The position numbers and the translations under genes are program-made. A stretch of DNA of 64,000 nucleotides, taken from NCBI GenBank assembly GCA_013407085.1, contig JACCGJ010001690.1:50218-114217 (forward strand). The letters are read 5' to 3'. The DNA comes from Atriophallophorus winterbourni. Its lineage: Eukaryota; Platyhelminthes; Trematoda; Plagiorchiida; Microphallidae. Position 1 is the first letter of the stretch, and each line of letters begins with the position of its first letter. The notes beneath the pieces are model-generated. The model was given only the letters and a program-made list of their open reading frames with translations. It had not been told where the DNA came from and made no database searches. Positions 12,445 through 23,539 of the stretch are shown in pieces.

Positions 12445-14212
12445 CTGTTGAAAGGACAATATACAATCGCAACATATTGAAAAATACTGTATATTGAAAA
12501 ATATTTTCAAAATTATTAAAAAAAATCGGATATCAAGCAAGCTTTTGAATTGTTTGTGGCATTTAAATTAAGATTGAGTCATATGTGCAAATTCAATTTC
12601 GAGGGTCAATGTTTTTTCACTCTTGCTCATCAAAAATCCAGGCCCATTTCACCACAGGAAAAATCTGAGTTTTCAAGAAAGATTTACCCTGATTCACCCG
12701 TTAACTATTTCTTCAATTAAAACAGCGAAATGAGAGTTATTCGATGGTAAAGCTAATGAACGATTGCTGCGGGAATAAATATGTCATTTATTACGTTTCC
12801 GCTACGAAATACTTCCACAAATAGCCTACGTAAGGTGGAGAGTTCAGCTATGATATTTGTAAATTAGTATTTTACCAGAAATGCTTCTGTATCTGAAAAT
12901 GCAACCGTGGAAGGTTTTTCTGATTTTCATCATTAGACACTTGAGCATGTTGAAGAAAAGCTTGTTTTGTATTGACGACTAGTACTAGGCAATCTTTAAC
13001 AGAGTTGACCTCCGTCCATTTTTACAGCATCGTTGAAAATAACAAGTTAACAACGTCCCAGTTTCGGTAGATCATTCAAAATATTGAGAACATTATTGAC
13101 CCGTATACTGAACCAAATGGGTCACTGTTTGTAGCTTCAATAATTAGGAACATTTATCCATAAATTCTGAATTTCACATTGCGTTCTGACAATAGTAACT
13201 TGCGAACTGTTTTAGTAGATTTCCAGTGACGCTATTTCTTCAGCCGTCCTCAAAAAACAAAACTAAAATCTTAAGAATTGTGGTGCTCACATCCCCATCC
13301 CATATATGCGCCTCGAGTGCTCGGCCAGGAATCACTTTGTGATTCTGTATTTGAACATTGTGGTTCTTTGTAAGAACCCTATATAACAGTGGCATACAAG
13401 CATAACTTTGTTTAGAACTTAAGTCTTGTTGACTCAGTGTGGAAAACCGTGTAAATCACATACAGCGCATCGTGAGGTTTCGCTCGAAAGTACCATCTGG
13501 CTATGTATCGAAATATACACTTTCCTTAAACCATAAATTTTCTCAAATATAACGCAGCATCAATGTCTCCATCAAAAGTGTCACATTGTCATCAATAATG
13601 ATTCAATATCAGAGGTCACAATTGAACCGCAATATCTTTGTCGAACACAATTCTATTTGAACACTTTCAATTATTCATTTCATTTTTTGTGGATATTTTA
13701 ATACGTTACCAATTAGGAAATTTCTCAAATACTTGAAAACTCATTTCAAAAGAAATGGTTTGCATGAAGCTGGCGTTAACGTGGTGCATTGTTTTCTGAC
13801 AGTGTATCTTAAATATGCGAGGATTTTACATATGATAGCTAATTACATTTTCACGAGAAGGCCATTTCACCTAGCGATTACTGCTTGACCCATGGTCGAT
13901 ATGAGATATAGTTTAGTGTATGTTATTGTTGTTAGCCAAGTTGGTATGGTAGATTGCGGACGTTTCGTCATCAAACTAGATGATTTCACCAGAGAGACTT
14001 CTTTCGATGCAACTGGGCGATGGGCATCATTCGAATTTATTGGCTGCGTTATACCACATCTGATTTGTTTGGATAGAACTCTTACATGTCCCGGTTGTTG
14101 ACGTATTCTCTTTGGACAATATATAGCATCAAATTGAGTGACATCATTGATTGATTGCGATGTTGAATACCACTATTTGAGGAACTCGAGGAACATGTTT
14201 ACTTCAAATTCG
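12445..14212. other. no gene recognised
   Basis: A plus frame at 13,892-14,101 contains a CGTTTCGTCATCAAACTAGA stretch that looks like repeat-derived sequence, but no second copy is in this window. Nothing else is supported. Confidence 0.3.
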
Positions 14213-14230
14213 ATATATATATATATATAT
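14213..14230. repeat. (AT)9 microsatellite
   Basis: Nine uninterrupted AT dinucleotides. Confidence 0.95.
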
Positions 14231-14339
14231 AACCATAAATTGATTAAATGATTCAGCCATGAAAACCGTTCGTAATGACTTCATCAATATATTCTCTGTA
14301 TCACACGTAACACAGTGATCAAGAATGTCAATGACTTAC

Positions 14340-14452
14340 TGATTTGCAGGAAGTTTGATGAAACACTGTTTCTTCTGCTTTACAATCGATTTCTTTTTGG
14401 ACAATCTCCGGTCTAGGCAGGTAGGAGATAACTTCAACCACTTCTCTAATAA
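14340..14452 (-). CDS. candidate internal exon, unknown host gene
   Basis: The minus strand shows a strong acceptor (GATTTTTATTTTAG) and a perfect GTAAGT donor 113 bases apart. In the frame that takes one carried base it reads IREVVEVISYLPRPEIVQKE and on through a cysteine-containing tail to the donor, with no stop. It ends on a complete codon, which fits the phase of the candidate exon at 12,267-12,444. A second frame is also open, so the frame choice rests on composition and on that phase match. No family recognised. Confidence 0.4.
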
Positions 14453-15300
14453 CTAAAATAAAAATCAAATTAAAATAAGTTTGATGTTTTCACTGACTAC
14501 AGAAAAAAGTGATTCTAAGCAACTATTATATGGGGAGTAACTCAGATTATACCAGAATGATATCGAACTAAATATACAAAATCATTTTAATTCTCACTTG
14601 ATTCAATGGTTGCTGATATGCACATGACCAAAAAAACTGTGCGAAAGTTAAACCAATTTGCAATCATTTTTCGATGCGTCTTAAAGTGTGTGTTCAAATT
14701 TTGTTTTTATACTGACCTATAGTGAGAAACGATGAATCACTGCAATTCTGCTGCTTTTTCAAGTTCATTCTCTTCTGCTAACACACTTTATAATAGAGCA
14801 ACGACTTTGTGAGCGCGACCGACAGACCAATAAATATCATCGCTAACAGAATTAGTTTACACCATTGAAGAATATACAGAAAGTTGAGTGCCACAATACA
14901 ATACATTTAATAATCGCCGGTATTGTTTTCGTTTTCACATTATTCGACACAGTTTTCACATATATAATGTTGGTAAATCACTTATGTTACTCGATCGAGT
15001 GTGAAACCTGTGGTGTCTCCTGTGTTTATACAGTAATGATTCAGATCCTCAGGAAAAAAACATACCATGTTCTCAATCAGTTTATTGCAGGCGTATTCAG
15101 TTCGTTAACAATCACATAGACTGCAAATTGGCAGACAGATTTACTTCTGACTGAAAACGAGAACGTTTCAGCGATTATTCAATGACATTTTTGTTCGAAT
15201 TAACCCTCAAATCGGCTCAAGCTGATGGACTCAAAAAAACCTTAATAAAATCCTATGATCAGCAGCTGAGTGCACTATTAAATAAATTGCTTAAACATAC
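14453..15300. other. no feature recognised
   Basis: A plus frame at 14,865-15,119 has a hydrophobic segment (GIVFVFTLFDTVFTYIM), but no support for being expressed. Confidence 0.3.
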
Positions 15301-15467
15301 TGCATCCGGAGGTGTGGTGCCAACAATATGAAAGTCTGGTTTAATTTCAATAAAAATGTTTTCAAACTTATCATCTCGAATTAGTGAAGTCACTCTGTTG
15401 CTTACAATAAACGTTTTGCTGAGCAGCAGGAGTAATGTTGGCAATAAGCACCATCCAATATGTTCTG
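15301..15467 (-). CDS. candidate exon, possibly with hydrophobic segment
   Basis: The minus strand has an acceptor (TTAGTTGTTTTCAG) and a GTATGT donor 167 bases apart. The open frame codes 55 residues: a leucine-rich stretch (LLPTLLLLLSKTFIV) that could be a membrane segment, then a polar part with DDKFENIFIEIKPDFHIVGT. Its end phase does not fit the candidate exon at 14,340-14,452 directly, so either an exon lies between them or one call is wrong. The protein is unknown to me. Confidence 0.3.
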
Positions 15468-15719
15468 CTGAAAACAACTAAACACAGTTCCTGCGCGCAA
15501 ATTTTAGGAACTAACGGCGAGTTATCGTCAATCTCCAGTCGTAGACAAACTGCTACTTTGTGGCATTTCTATTCAGAGCTCATATTATCAGTTTGCCAAT
15601 GCGAAATCTGTGTGAGTGTTTCGATTAATATAAATTGCTCACCAAACGAACCACCCCATTCAAAGCCAACGACGGCTTTGTAAAGCATACATAATTAAAC
15701 GCAAGTTTTTTATGGTCAG

Positions 15720-16195
15720 AACTCAGAACTCAGAGTCCAGAAAGTTTTGTGGTAAAAAAGCAGTTAGTTTAACAATAACCGAATGATGACAGGTACATGC
15801 TGTAAAAATATCAAAAGCTCTTTGAAATGAATTAGGACGGTCACATGCTGCATGGTTCGTCAACCTTTCATTCAATTTACTTTCGAAAACCGTCACACAT
15901 TTCAAGGGTGTGATTTCCTCAGGCTCAAAGTTCGAATTGAAACAAATTCTTATCCAGAAAAAAATCAACGTATATCCAATTGAGAATTTATAATGCTTAA
16001 ATCGTTTCGATTTTCACGTGTTCGACTAAGAAGATTCGGCTCAACAAGTGTCTAAAGGGATAGTTCTCAGTACGCAATACGTCGAATGCAAACAGGAGGT
16101 CACATCGTATCCGCCTTTGGGAAAGTCGTGTCGATTTTGATATTTCATTCGATGTTTGAATGACAAATTTATTTAAATGAGACTGAGTCAAGCCT
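15720..16195 (-). pseudogene. LINE RT C-terminus, minus strand
   Basis: Read right to left, RLSQRRIRCDLLFAFDVLRT matches the RRLRGDLIL..R.L block that follows the RT domain in CR1-like elements. About 100 bases on comes FEPEEITPLKCVTVFESKLN, matching the WNSLPEE..S...F...L terminal block. The tryptophan and part of this motif are damaged, and there is at least one frameshift between the blocks. It is a 5'-truncated or decayed LINE; the RT core is not visible upstream. Confidence 0.6.
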
Positions 16196-16959
16196 GGAAT
16201 CCGAAATTTTCGACATATTGTTCTTCGGATGTTAATATCATATATCCATGACGGATGAACGATCAGAACCTAATATCCGAATGCATTCGCGGACATGGTT
16301 GCATACAGGTACTGAATCTCGAAATCGGTTTTCCACCGTTTGTGGTGAATGATTTTCTCCGAGACAACGATCATGCATGATTAAATCACTCGCATAACCT
16401 ATTGTTGGTTAATAAGTGCGAGTCAAGTGCTGGCGCTTTTAAATAAACATTTCAACGTACGATTCCATTGATAAACGGGACTTGTATAAAAAACCACGCT
16501 TGCAAACTTCACCAGACCTCGGCGTTAAACCACACATACTTTTCTCCGAGGCTGAATATTTTGTTGTCTAAGGGAGTAAACTAGAGGCTATTGTGACAAT
16601 AAAAGGCAACACAACTATCAATTCTCTCCCGATCTTTCCCTTTCAGATTCATGTTGATAATGGATAACGCCGACCCAAACAATTTGGAGAATATCATGTT
16701 GCGGTAATGGCTATATTGTGAAGTGAGTTATTCAATAATACCTCGGTTAACATCGCAAAGGTGTTTGAAATGTTTTGCGCGTTTGTATATAAACATCTCA
16801 TAAAGTTTGTAGTCTGCAATCATGAAATGCTATCAATTATCTAAATTGGTTGGAGATAGCATGTTCACGTTATTCGGTAGTTTTACATGAGATTTCGTTA
16901 GGAGCGAATCATTAGACATTGGTGGGTCATTTTGTTTCGTTTGCTGCTTTTGGCTAAGA
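16196..16959. other. no clear feature
   Basis: The minus strand may carry decayed upstream sequence of the LINE fragment next to it, but no RT motif could be found. Confidence 0.3.
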
Positions 16960-17262
16960 CCTGAGCAATTAAAACTTTACCAACAGCATAGCAGGTTGAA
17001 CTGCCGCAAATATGCATTTTCCGTTCGCAATGTGCAACTGTGGAACAGTTTACCTACGCATGTGGTACAATCTGGAACTGTTGAAGTTTTCAAAAAATCA
17101 CTAGATATCCACGTGGAAAAGTATGTTTTTTTATGTTTGACAATAATCTAACAATATTTTGAAAATTTTTTACCATCCGATTCGATGTACATTTTTGTGG
17201 GTCTTGTAAAGCATAGCTTTTTACCTGCATATAATCTATGAATAAATCTATGAATGAATAAG
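16960..17262 (+). mobile_element. 5'-truncated LINE 3' end
   Basis: The last ~60 codons of a CR1-like RT ORF are open: RLNCRKYAFSVRNVQLWNSL, then PTHVVQSGTVEVFKKSLDIH, and a TAA at 17,149-17,151. A 3' UTR of about 110 bases follows and ends in a short tandem tail (AATCTATGAATA repeated, 17,233-17,260), as in CR1-type elements that end in microsatellite-like repeats instead of poly(A). Heavy 5' truncation is the usual result of target-primed reverse transcription. The kept WNSLP motif suggests it is not very old. Confidence 0.8.
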
Positions 17263-17774
17263 CTTAACTTGACGTTTATGGGGCAAGTATTTCTATACGC
17301 ATTTCATTCACGTGTGAAACAAGCAGTCACATTAGGTATCCAAGGGGCTGGATTTAAAGGACAAGGATATTGCCCTTTATAGTTGATAGACAGAGGTATC
17401 CTAAAAGAATACAGAATTAATGATTTTTAATACATATTGATTAGTTTGGGTATTTCCAATGCATGCAAGCGTGCTTCGACGTTTCTTAGTAAGTAACAAC
17501 AGCAATATGTTCAGGAATGTCCTGCCTTACTACAATTCCAAAACTATTTTCTTATCGAACATTCTTTAACGAACATCGATCCCACAATTGTTGATCTGCA
17601 TGAATACTGCATGTAAATACATAAAAGCCTATACGAAGGAGCACTTTTCGAAGTCGACCAAACATTACAGAATTATTAGTAGGATCATCATTCTTAGAAG
17701 AATTCCAGCTGGCATTCAGTCGAAATTCTGATGAGGATTTAACTGCAACCAGTCTCATGGTGTAAAGTTGAAGG
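17263..17774. other. no feature recognised
   Basis: The spacer between two LINE 3' ends pointing at each other (plus-strand end at 17,262 and minus-strand end near 17,775). No gene is visible. Confidence 0.35.
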
Positions 17775-19385
17775 ATTGATTTCGAGGTTTTGATGGTCAT
17801 ATAAAGTAATTAGCTTAGCAATGATAGTAGGATGGAAAAAATGGAAAGGTTATTGTAAAAAACAAGATGAGGAATTCGATTAAGCAGTCGGAAAACGGGT
17901 AATTCAATAAAATCTCGTATAATTTCGTTTTAAAATCATGCAAACTATTAGATTTAGCCACGCTAGAATGGAAAATGTACCAAGTAAAGCAGACCCGGAT
18001 TAGAATAAAAATACCTCGTACAGTTTAGGCGGAAATTGGTTACCACCAGTCTATATTCACGAGTCCGATAATTCTGAGCATCCCACCGCTTGAACAAATC
18101 CTGTATCTTATAAAATAAGATAAGGTGTTTCCTGTTTCGTTGATTGGGAAATTCGAACAGATTCAGGTGAGCTATACTGTCCTCATAAGGTTTGTTTCAG
18201 TTGATGGTAAGTAGTTTTGTTAAGCGGTGATACATTCGCTACATAAGGTTTTCTCCCGTCTCGAGTTACGGAATGCATGATTGTACAGCTTATTCCATGG
18301 CTTGTCTCAGGTATGTATTCATGATCATTGTAAATACATTAAGTGAAAATTTCACAAATACACCTTTGGACAAATTAAGGAAAACCGTTGCTTGTTTAAA
18401 GTAGGTGTGAGTAAACATTTAGGTATTTAAACTCAGCCTATCCAAATACCCAAATGATTTTCTTCAATGTAACATTTAAGAACTTGTGAAACGGGTTATG
18501 TGACCTCTACTCGATTCCCCACATGCATAACCCTGTACTTGTTGAAATTAAACGGTAGTTTGTTCTTCAACGACCACTTGTGAAACCTATAAATATCTTT
18601 TTGTAAAAGCAGACATATTCTTGGCTACGCCATCAACGCCATATCTTCATGTCGTCTACAAATAACGGACTGTTACATAGGACAATTTCCGTTACTTCAT
18701 TGACATAAACAGGAATGATGATGTAACCAAGGTCTGAAACTTCTGGAACTCCGCTAGTTGCTTCGATTTCTGTTGATAATTTCAAAATCAGCACCTACCT
18801 TTGTAATACGATATTGTAGGAATTCATTTTTGCAATTCAACAAATTTCAAGTTTTGCCACGCCTTCTAAGCTCCTGCAGAATTAGCCTCTTATAACACGA
18901 TCGAATGCTTTGGACATATCTAGGTAGCAGGTCTGTATTGCATGCCCTTTATCTATCGTTTGTGTTGAATGATCCAACGTTATCAGTGACTTAGATAAAC
19001 TGGAATAATTCTATGTAAATCAATGCTGTTCGCTCCAACGCAACTGATTATTTTCGAAATGTTTCATTAGATCATCAACAATAAGGCGTTCAAGCAATGT
19101 GAATATGACAGATTAACGGGTCGATAATTAGCTGCATCCCAACGATTTCCACCTTTACAAATAGGAAAAATTATTCCGCGTTGCAATTCGGTAGGAATCA
19201 CTCCATAAGAGATGTTTGTTTGAACAGATATCTGAGTGGTTTGTCAGCAAATTCGCACATTGCTTCGATATTAGTGATCTTATTCCGTCGGCCCAGGAGC
19301 CTTCCCGTTTTTTTATTAAGTAATGCTTGAAGGACGCGTTTAGACGTGTCATTTGTTTCACTCATTGCAACCGTTTTAAAATGGT
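17775..19385 (-). pseudogene. element C, CR1-like RT and 3' end
   Basis: Read right to left the RT domain of element C is easy to follow despite stops. First comes SWADGIRSLISKQCA (near 19,290). Next is FPICKGGNRWDAANYRPVNL (near 19,180-19,115), the block where most elements read I.KGG....NYRPVSL. Then come YLDMSKAFDRV (near 18,925), SGVPEVSDLG at the PQGSV position (near 18,750), LFVDDMKIWR (near 18,665), the palm box with both aspartates kept, and KDIYRFHKWSLKNKLPFNFN with MHVG (near 18,600-18,520). The C-terminal block SNSLHDFKTKLYEILLNYPF lies near 17,940. The 3' UTR (GACCATCAAAACCTCG near 17,785) matches the small LINE insertions of the array (GACCATTAAAAACCTTG). Confidence 0.85.
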
Positions 19386-19414
19386 TCTTTTTGATTAGTA
19401 TATATCATGTTCAC

Positions 19415-19729
19415 TCATGCTGAATCCCGGCGAGCTGAATAAACCGAGGTTGATGTTTCAGCAGTTTCTGATGTATGTGTTGTTTGTCCAGCTAACGTGT
19501 TTACGGACGCAACACTAGGTTTCACCTTAGCTTGACCGTGAATAAAACGATGAAGTATTTTGGGTTGAGCTACATCATGCGTGATATCCGTTCTTGGAAG
19601 TACAACTACTCGTGAATGATTAATTTGTTTAATTTGTTCCACAGTAAACTGAATGATGTCCAGGTCTCTGATGATGGGTTTTTGCCGATGATATTGCAAG
19701 AACAATGTTCCTTTAGTGTAACCACACAC
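19415..19729 (-). CDS. 104-codon ORF, unknown
   Basis: This open minus-strand frame inside the interrupted element C contains IRDLDIIQFTVEQIKQINHS and a serine/threonine-rich tail (TTHTSETAETSTSVYS). It is where the linker between endonuclease and RT of element C should be, but it does not look like that linker, so it probably came with the inserted foreign sequence. Function not recognised; it may be a chance ORF or a fragment of another element's ORF1. Confidence 0.25.
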   Translation of the reverse strand: MCGYTKGTLFLQYHRQKPIIRDLDIIQFTVEQIKQINHSRVVVLPRTDITHDVAQPKILHRFIHGQAKVKPSVASVNTLAGQTTHTSETAETSTSVYSARRDSA

Positions 19730-20199
19730 GAGCTCGGATTCTTAGTTTAAATTCGGTTTTTCTTCAGTTCCTGACGACAATTTCGGAGCTTCTTCGATTA
19801 CAATCTTGAGGTGAGATTTTAGTCATACCTTGAACTTATGTAGGTTGCAGCTTTTTTGTTGGCTGTCAAACGCGTTGAAAAACCATCAGTTAAATTCATA
19901 ATTTGCTGTTCAAGCATGGTCAAGCATGAACACCTGTTTCATGAACAAGGAGCAAGATGTAGCATATCTCAGGGCTGCACGTTATTTACTCCACACTCTC
20001 GATGAAATTGTCAAAGATTTTTGTTTGCTGTCCGAGTTTCTTTTATATGTAACTAAGTGCGTCAAGCCTAGCATGATGAAGATAGAATTTGCAAGTAAAT
20101 TTTGATCGCATTCAACCTCGCACATAAATACACATGCTGACTTTACAGATTTATGAAACATTTGTGTTGTTTTTATGCATTCCTAATAATTTATGATAT
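19730..20199. other. foreign or decayed sequence inside element C
   Basis: No motif recognised. It lies between the RT and endonuclease parts of element C, next to a plus-strand LINE end, so it is probably part of the same interruption. Confidence 0.35.
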
Positions 20200-20684
20200 A
20201 CTTAATATGGTTCATGTAACATATTTGCTTCTCGGACTGTTTAAGTGGCATCATTTCGACTTTCGCTGTCGTCGACTAAGAGGTGACCTCATACTGATGT
20301 ACAATATTATGCACGTCCCTAACCATCCCTTGTCCAAACTTTTCACACGCTCGCCACACCGTGCCAGTCGGAAACACGAACTTTCAGTGCTTATTCCCAA
20401 TTCAAGACTGAACTGTCGAAGATATTCGTATGCTGTACGTGTAAGTTTCACATGGAACACCCTCCCCTCCACTGTTACACACTCAGCCAACCTGGATATT
20501 TTAAAAGCTAATTTGGACAAACACTTGAGAGACAACCCAAACTTTGATACGATTTACACTACATGAGTTTTCCTGTTCTTCTTTTTTATTGTATATACCT
20601 CATAACTCCATCCTATGTTTATTGTTAAGCTAAATGCTTTTTAGACCAATACAACTTTGAATCACTTTGAATCACTTTGAATAG
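20200..20684 (+). mobile_element. LINE 3' end nested in element C
   Basis: An open plus-strand frame runs to a TGA at 20,564-20,566. It has CRRLRGDLILMYNIMHVPNH, then NCRRYSYAVRVSFTWNTLPS and ANLDILKANLDKHLR, the three C-terminal blocks of CR1-like RT ORFs. The 3' UTR carries TTAAGCTAAATGCTTTTTAG and ends in about three copies of the 10-mer CTTTGAATCA (20,654-20,682). It is opposite in orientation to element C and splits it between endonuclease and RT. The frame is intact over more than 100 codons, so it is younger than the element it interrupts. Confidence 0.85.
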
Positions 20685-20689
20685 AGAGT

Positions 20690-21400
20690 CATACTGAAGG
20701 ACGCCGTTAACACTTAATCAAAGTAGAATTTCATAAGGAACGTTTTCAATGTCGAGTTGATTTCTTGTCAGAACGAGATCCAAGATTGAAGGTAATTTAG
20801 TTTTGCGGCTTCGTGTATTATATGTCATGCGGTCAGAAAGAGGAATATTGTCCAACACCTCACAGAATTCGCATTCCAAGGAGTGTTCGGAGTGGATGGT
20901 ACTGCGAGGCAGAGATTCGGAATATTGAAGTCACCTAAACCTATACATCCACAAGTGAACATGTAATTAACCATGCGAATTCTCTTGAGTATTGCCGAAT
21001 TGTTATTTTAGTGTGAAGTCCGCGGGTGATATACTACTAACACAACACTTTTTTCGCGCTAGCTAAACGGACTGAGAACCATTGTGTATCACGTACACGA
21101 TGTCTGGATTCGAAATCTTACGGTACAGAAGATTTTGCTATAATACAATGCTACACCTCCTCTCGTGTCAAGGTCATTCTGAATAATTGACGTACCGGTT
21201 ATTCATACTTCACTATTTGTTTGGTGAATCTAGAACCACTTTTTCTTTAGGGCGATGATGTCTGGTGAACATTGTATAAAAACTGCACGCAGTTCACCTA
21301 TTTTATTGGCCAGACAATGTGCATTAGTTTTGGAGCAGTTTCTTTTAATTTTGGTCAACACGATGGGGAAGGATGATAGCGGAGTGCAGAACATTTGTTA
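20690..21400 (-). pseudogene. element C, APE-type endonuclease
   Basis: Read right to left: LALCLANKIGELRAVF (near 21,315), the opening block (N.RSL.NK..EL). Then come TRGGVALYYSK (near 21,160), the RGGGVALYV block; GLGDFNIPNL (near 20,945-20,915), with the catalytic-site GDFN; and SILDLVLTRNQLDIENVPYE (near 20,800-20,740). These are the signature blocks of the apurinic/apyrimidinic-type endonuclease that nicks the target DNA in CR1/Jockey-group LINEs. The TETW motif is not visible and stops are present. The downstream linker to RT is lost in the nested interruption. Confidence 0.85.
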
Positions 21401-21589
21401 GGCCACTACTCCAGAGCCGGTTTTTAAGGTTTTATTCTTGCAAGGAAGCCAGATCGTTGTGACGTTGTACTGTTGAAATACAGTGTCATGTAATGTCAAA
21501 TACTAATTGTCTTGGTGGTGTTTCTATCGGATATTGTGCGGCATCTAACTGACCAGCATGAAGTTTCGATGGGCTTAGCATAAGTGCTC

Positions 21590-23144
21590 GTGGCATTAGT
21601 TTGCGGCTATGCTCCAAACGAGTTTTGACCGTGTCTAACATATATAAACTCGAAAACGATTTTTAAGGGGATTAGGACCGATGTCGTTATAAATAGAGGA
21701 TTTGGAATTGCGGAACGTGTCCTTCGCAGCTACATCATAGAAGCCATTTATATTGCCATGATATCTCCATTGTATCTGATAGTGTTTGCGTCACAATGAT
21801 TTATCAGTTACTTCATCCACTTCTGGTGCTCCCAAAAGGAATAAAATTTGACTATATCTCTGGTTCGTTTGAGCTTGTTGCTAAGCGTATCGGGCCCTTT
21901 CCCACAGGTGCACATCAGCGAAGATCCTTGCAGTGGTATCTGGATCCAGAATAGTAGGGGTTTTCTAGAACCGTTTAAGAGTTGACCGTGATTTAAAGCA
22001 GTTTCGGCTGCACCAGATTTGACGAAGTAGGTTTACGATTTAGTCGTACCAATGATAGTGATTCAACTGGCTCCAAGTCCATGCTGCTGCATAACTTTCT
22101 CCATTCTTTTTTATCGCGCTTTAGCCTGTCCTCTAGTGAGGTGGCACTCTTTTGATTTACGTTGGTGCAAATACCGGTTACTCCTCGAAGTGATTGTACA
22201 CTGTGTGCTTATCGCGTTCGCTGGTTACGTGACTTGTCAACGACCTTGAATCGAATAACCATCGTGCTCACTTTAAGACTGCTTTGCATCGTGACATTCG
22301 GTTTTGAATCTGATGGTTTTTCTTGTATCTTCAGATGAGCAGGTGGCTTTGGCTCCCTAAATTTTTGCGAATCATGGCAGTTTTGGGCAGACAGGCCTTC
22401 AACATTAGCATTTGTTAAGGTGGCATCTGGATGAGAATAAACATCTTAAAGACTCTAAGGCACATTTGTAACAGCAGAACCTTCTTGTTGATTGGTTTGC
22501 ATTGACGCAGCTTTACTCTAACAGGTATTAAATTCAGTGGTTTCCGATTTATTGAAATTTGAACGGACAAGCTGAACATTGTTATCCGTGACCATAGACT
22601 ATAAGCATGCCTTTATCGTTTGTAAAAAATGCTCGAAGCACAGCATCCAATCATCCATAATGATTTGCTTGACACTTGTTCCAGCAGGCAAATCTGCGTT
22701 CAGCTTATTTCGGCTCTTTTTATAACTGTATCATACAACAGGCAAGTTTTCATCATTTAGGATCCATATCACCTACGTGGTGAATAAGTTTTCAAATTTT
22801 GCGTGTCGTGTGTGTGAGCAGTTGCGATATTTTTTTCGTATGCACCATGAGTGCACTTCACTGTTTTGCCAAAACGAACCAATATGATTTTGACCAAAAA
22901 GCTTAAAACTTTCACAAGAGCAATCATGGTTTCATGATATTTTGTGTTGAGGTTCATGGTTTCTAGAGTGCAACCTACGTCTACGCTTTTAAGGCGCGAA
23001 CCTGCTCTATTGATCTGCTCATCAGGTTTACCTTGTCTTATTCTCTGTATAATACAACGTGTGCGCACTAAACTCTGGATCGATATTGCAAACAGATAGA
23101 AAGATTTAGCTGGGTTGCGCTAGACGCTTTGGAGACACATTCAT
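21590..23144 (-). pseudogene. element C ORF1-like, copy in U1
   Basis: Starting from the ATG at 23,144 (MNVSPKRLA), the minus strand shows broken coding sequence. Segments are VSCESFKL-like (as CSCESFKLFG, near 22,900), VKQIIMDDWMLCFEHFLQTI (near 22,680-22,620), NCHDSQKF..PKPPAHLKIQ (near 22,380), LKRDKKEWRKLCSSMDLEPV (near 22,110) and SLSLVRLNRKPTSSNLVQPK (near 22,055-21,995). The last two resemble the ORF1 block of flatworm CR1-like elements (W..LC..L.L..V.SLS..RL.R.P). ORF1 products of such elements bind the element RNA. The endonuclease of the same element follows at 21,400. Several stops and frameshifts make it inactive. Confidence 0.65.
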
Positions 23145-23539
23145 ATTGCAGAAATCAACACGTTTTGGTCGTTGGTCTGAATCACACGACCTGAGTGTTA
23201 TGTTATGTTGGCCTGTTCGGTCGATGTCGACCAATGATGTACATCACAATCGCATGAATGTTCATGTTCTACAGATTGTTCAATGACTGAACGGTCCGAA
23301 TAGGGATAAATAATCTCTCTCGCAGCGCTTGCAACGGTAGTTAGACCTCGGTTTTAAGGCGTCATTAGCACGCTTGCTGCGTGACCTGTGTTCAGCAGAT
23401 AAGAGCTGTATCTGAGTATTTATTGATTAACTAATTGGGAACTGCACGTGAATATCTCATCTGGTTCAAATTATCGACCAACTATCGATTTTTTATGCTA
23501 TCACCTGAGGTCAATGTGTGATATCTGCACTCCCATAAT
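23145..23539 (-). promoter_or_regulatory. 5' leader copy 1 (U1)
   Basis: This stretch directly upstream of the ORF1 ATG is related to the one upstream of the D block (24,392-24,625) and to the divergent spacer at 54,992-55,200. Shared blocks include CAGAAGTCAACACGTTTCG, ATTATGC, CTCAGGTTAAT.AGTGATA and a TTTC.GGT..TAATGTGATTT-like end. It behaves like a LINE 5' UTR, which in this class of element usually carries the internal promoter. The promoter role is inferred, not seen. Confidence 0.45.

Noticed and set aside
13330..13347. Palindrome AATCACTTTGTGATT
   Set aside because: A single short inverted repeat in AT-rich DNA with no neighbouring gene; likely chance.
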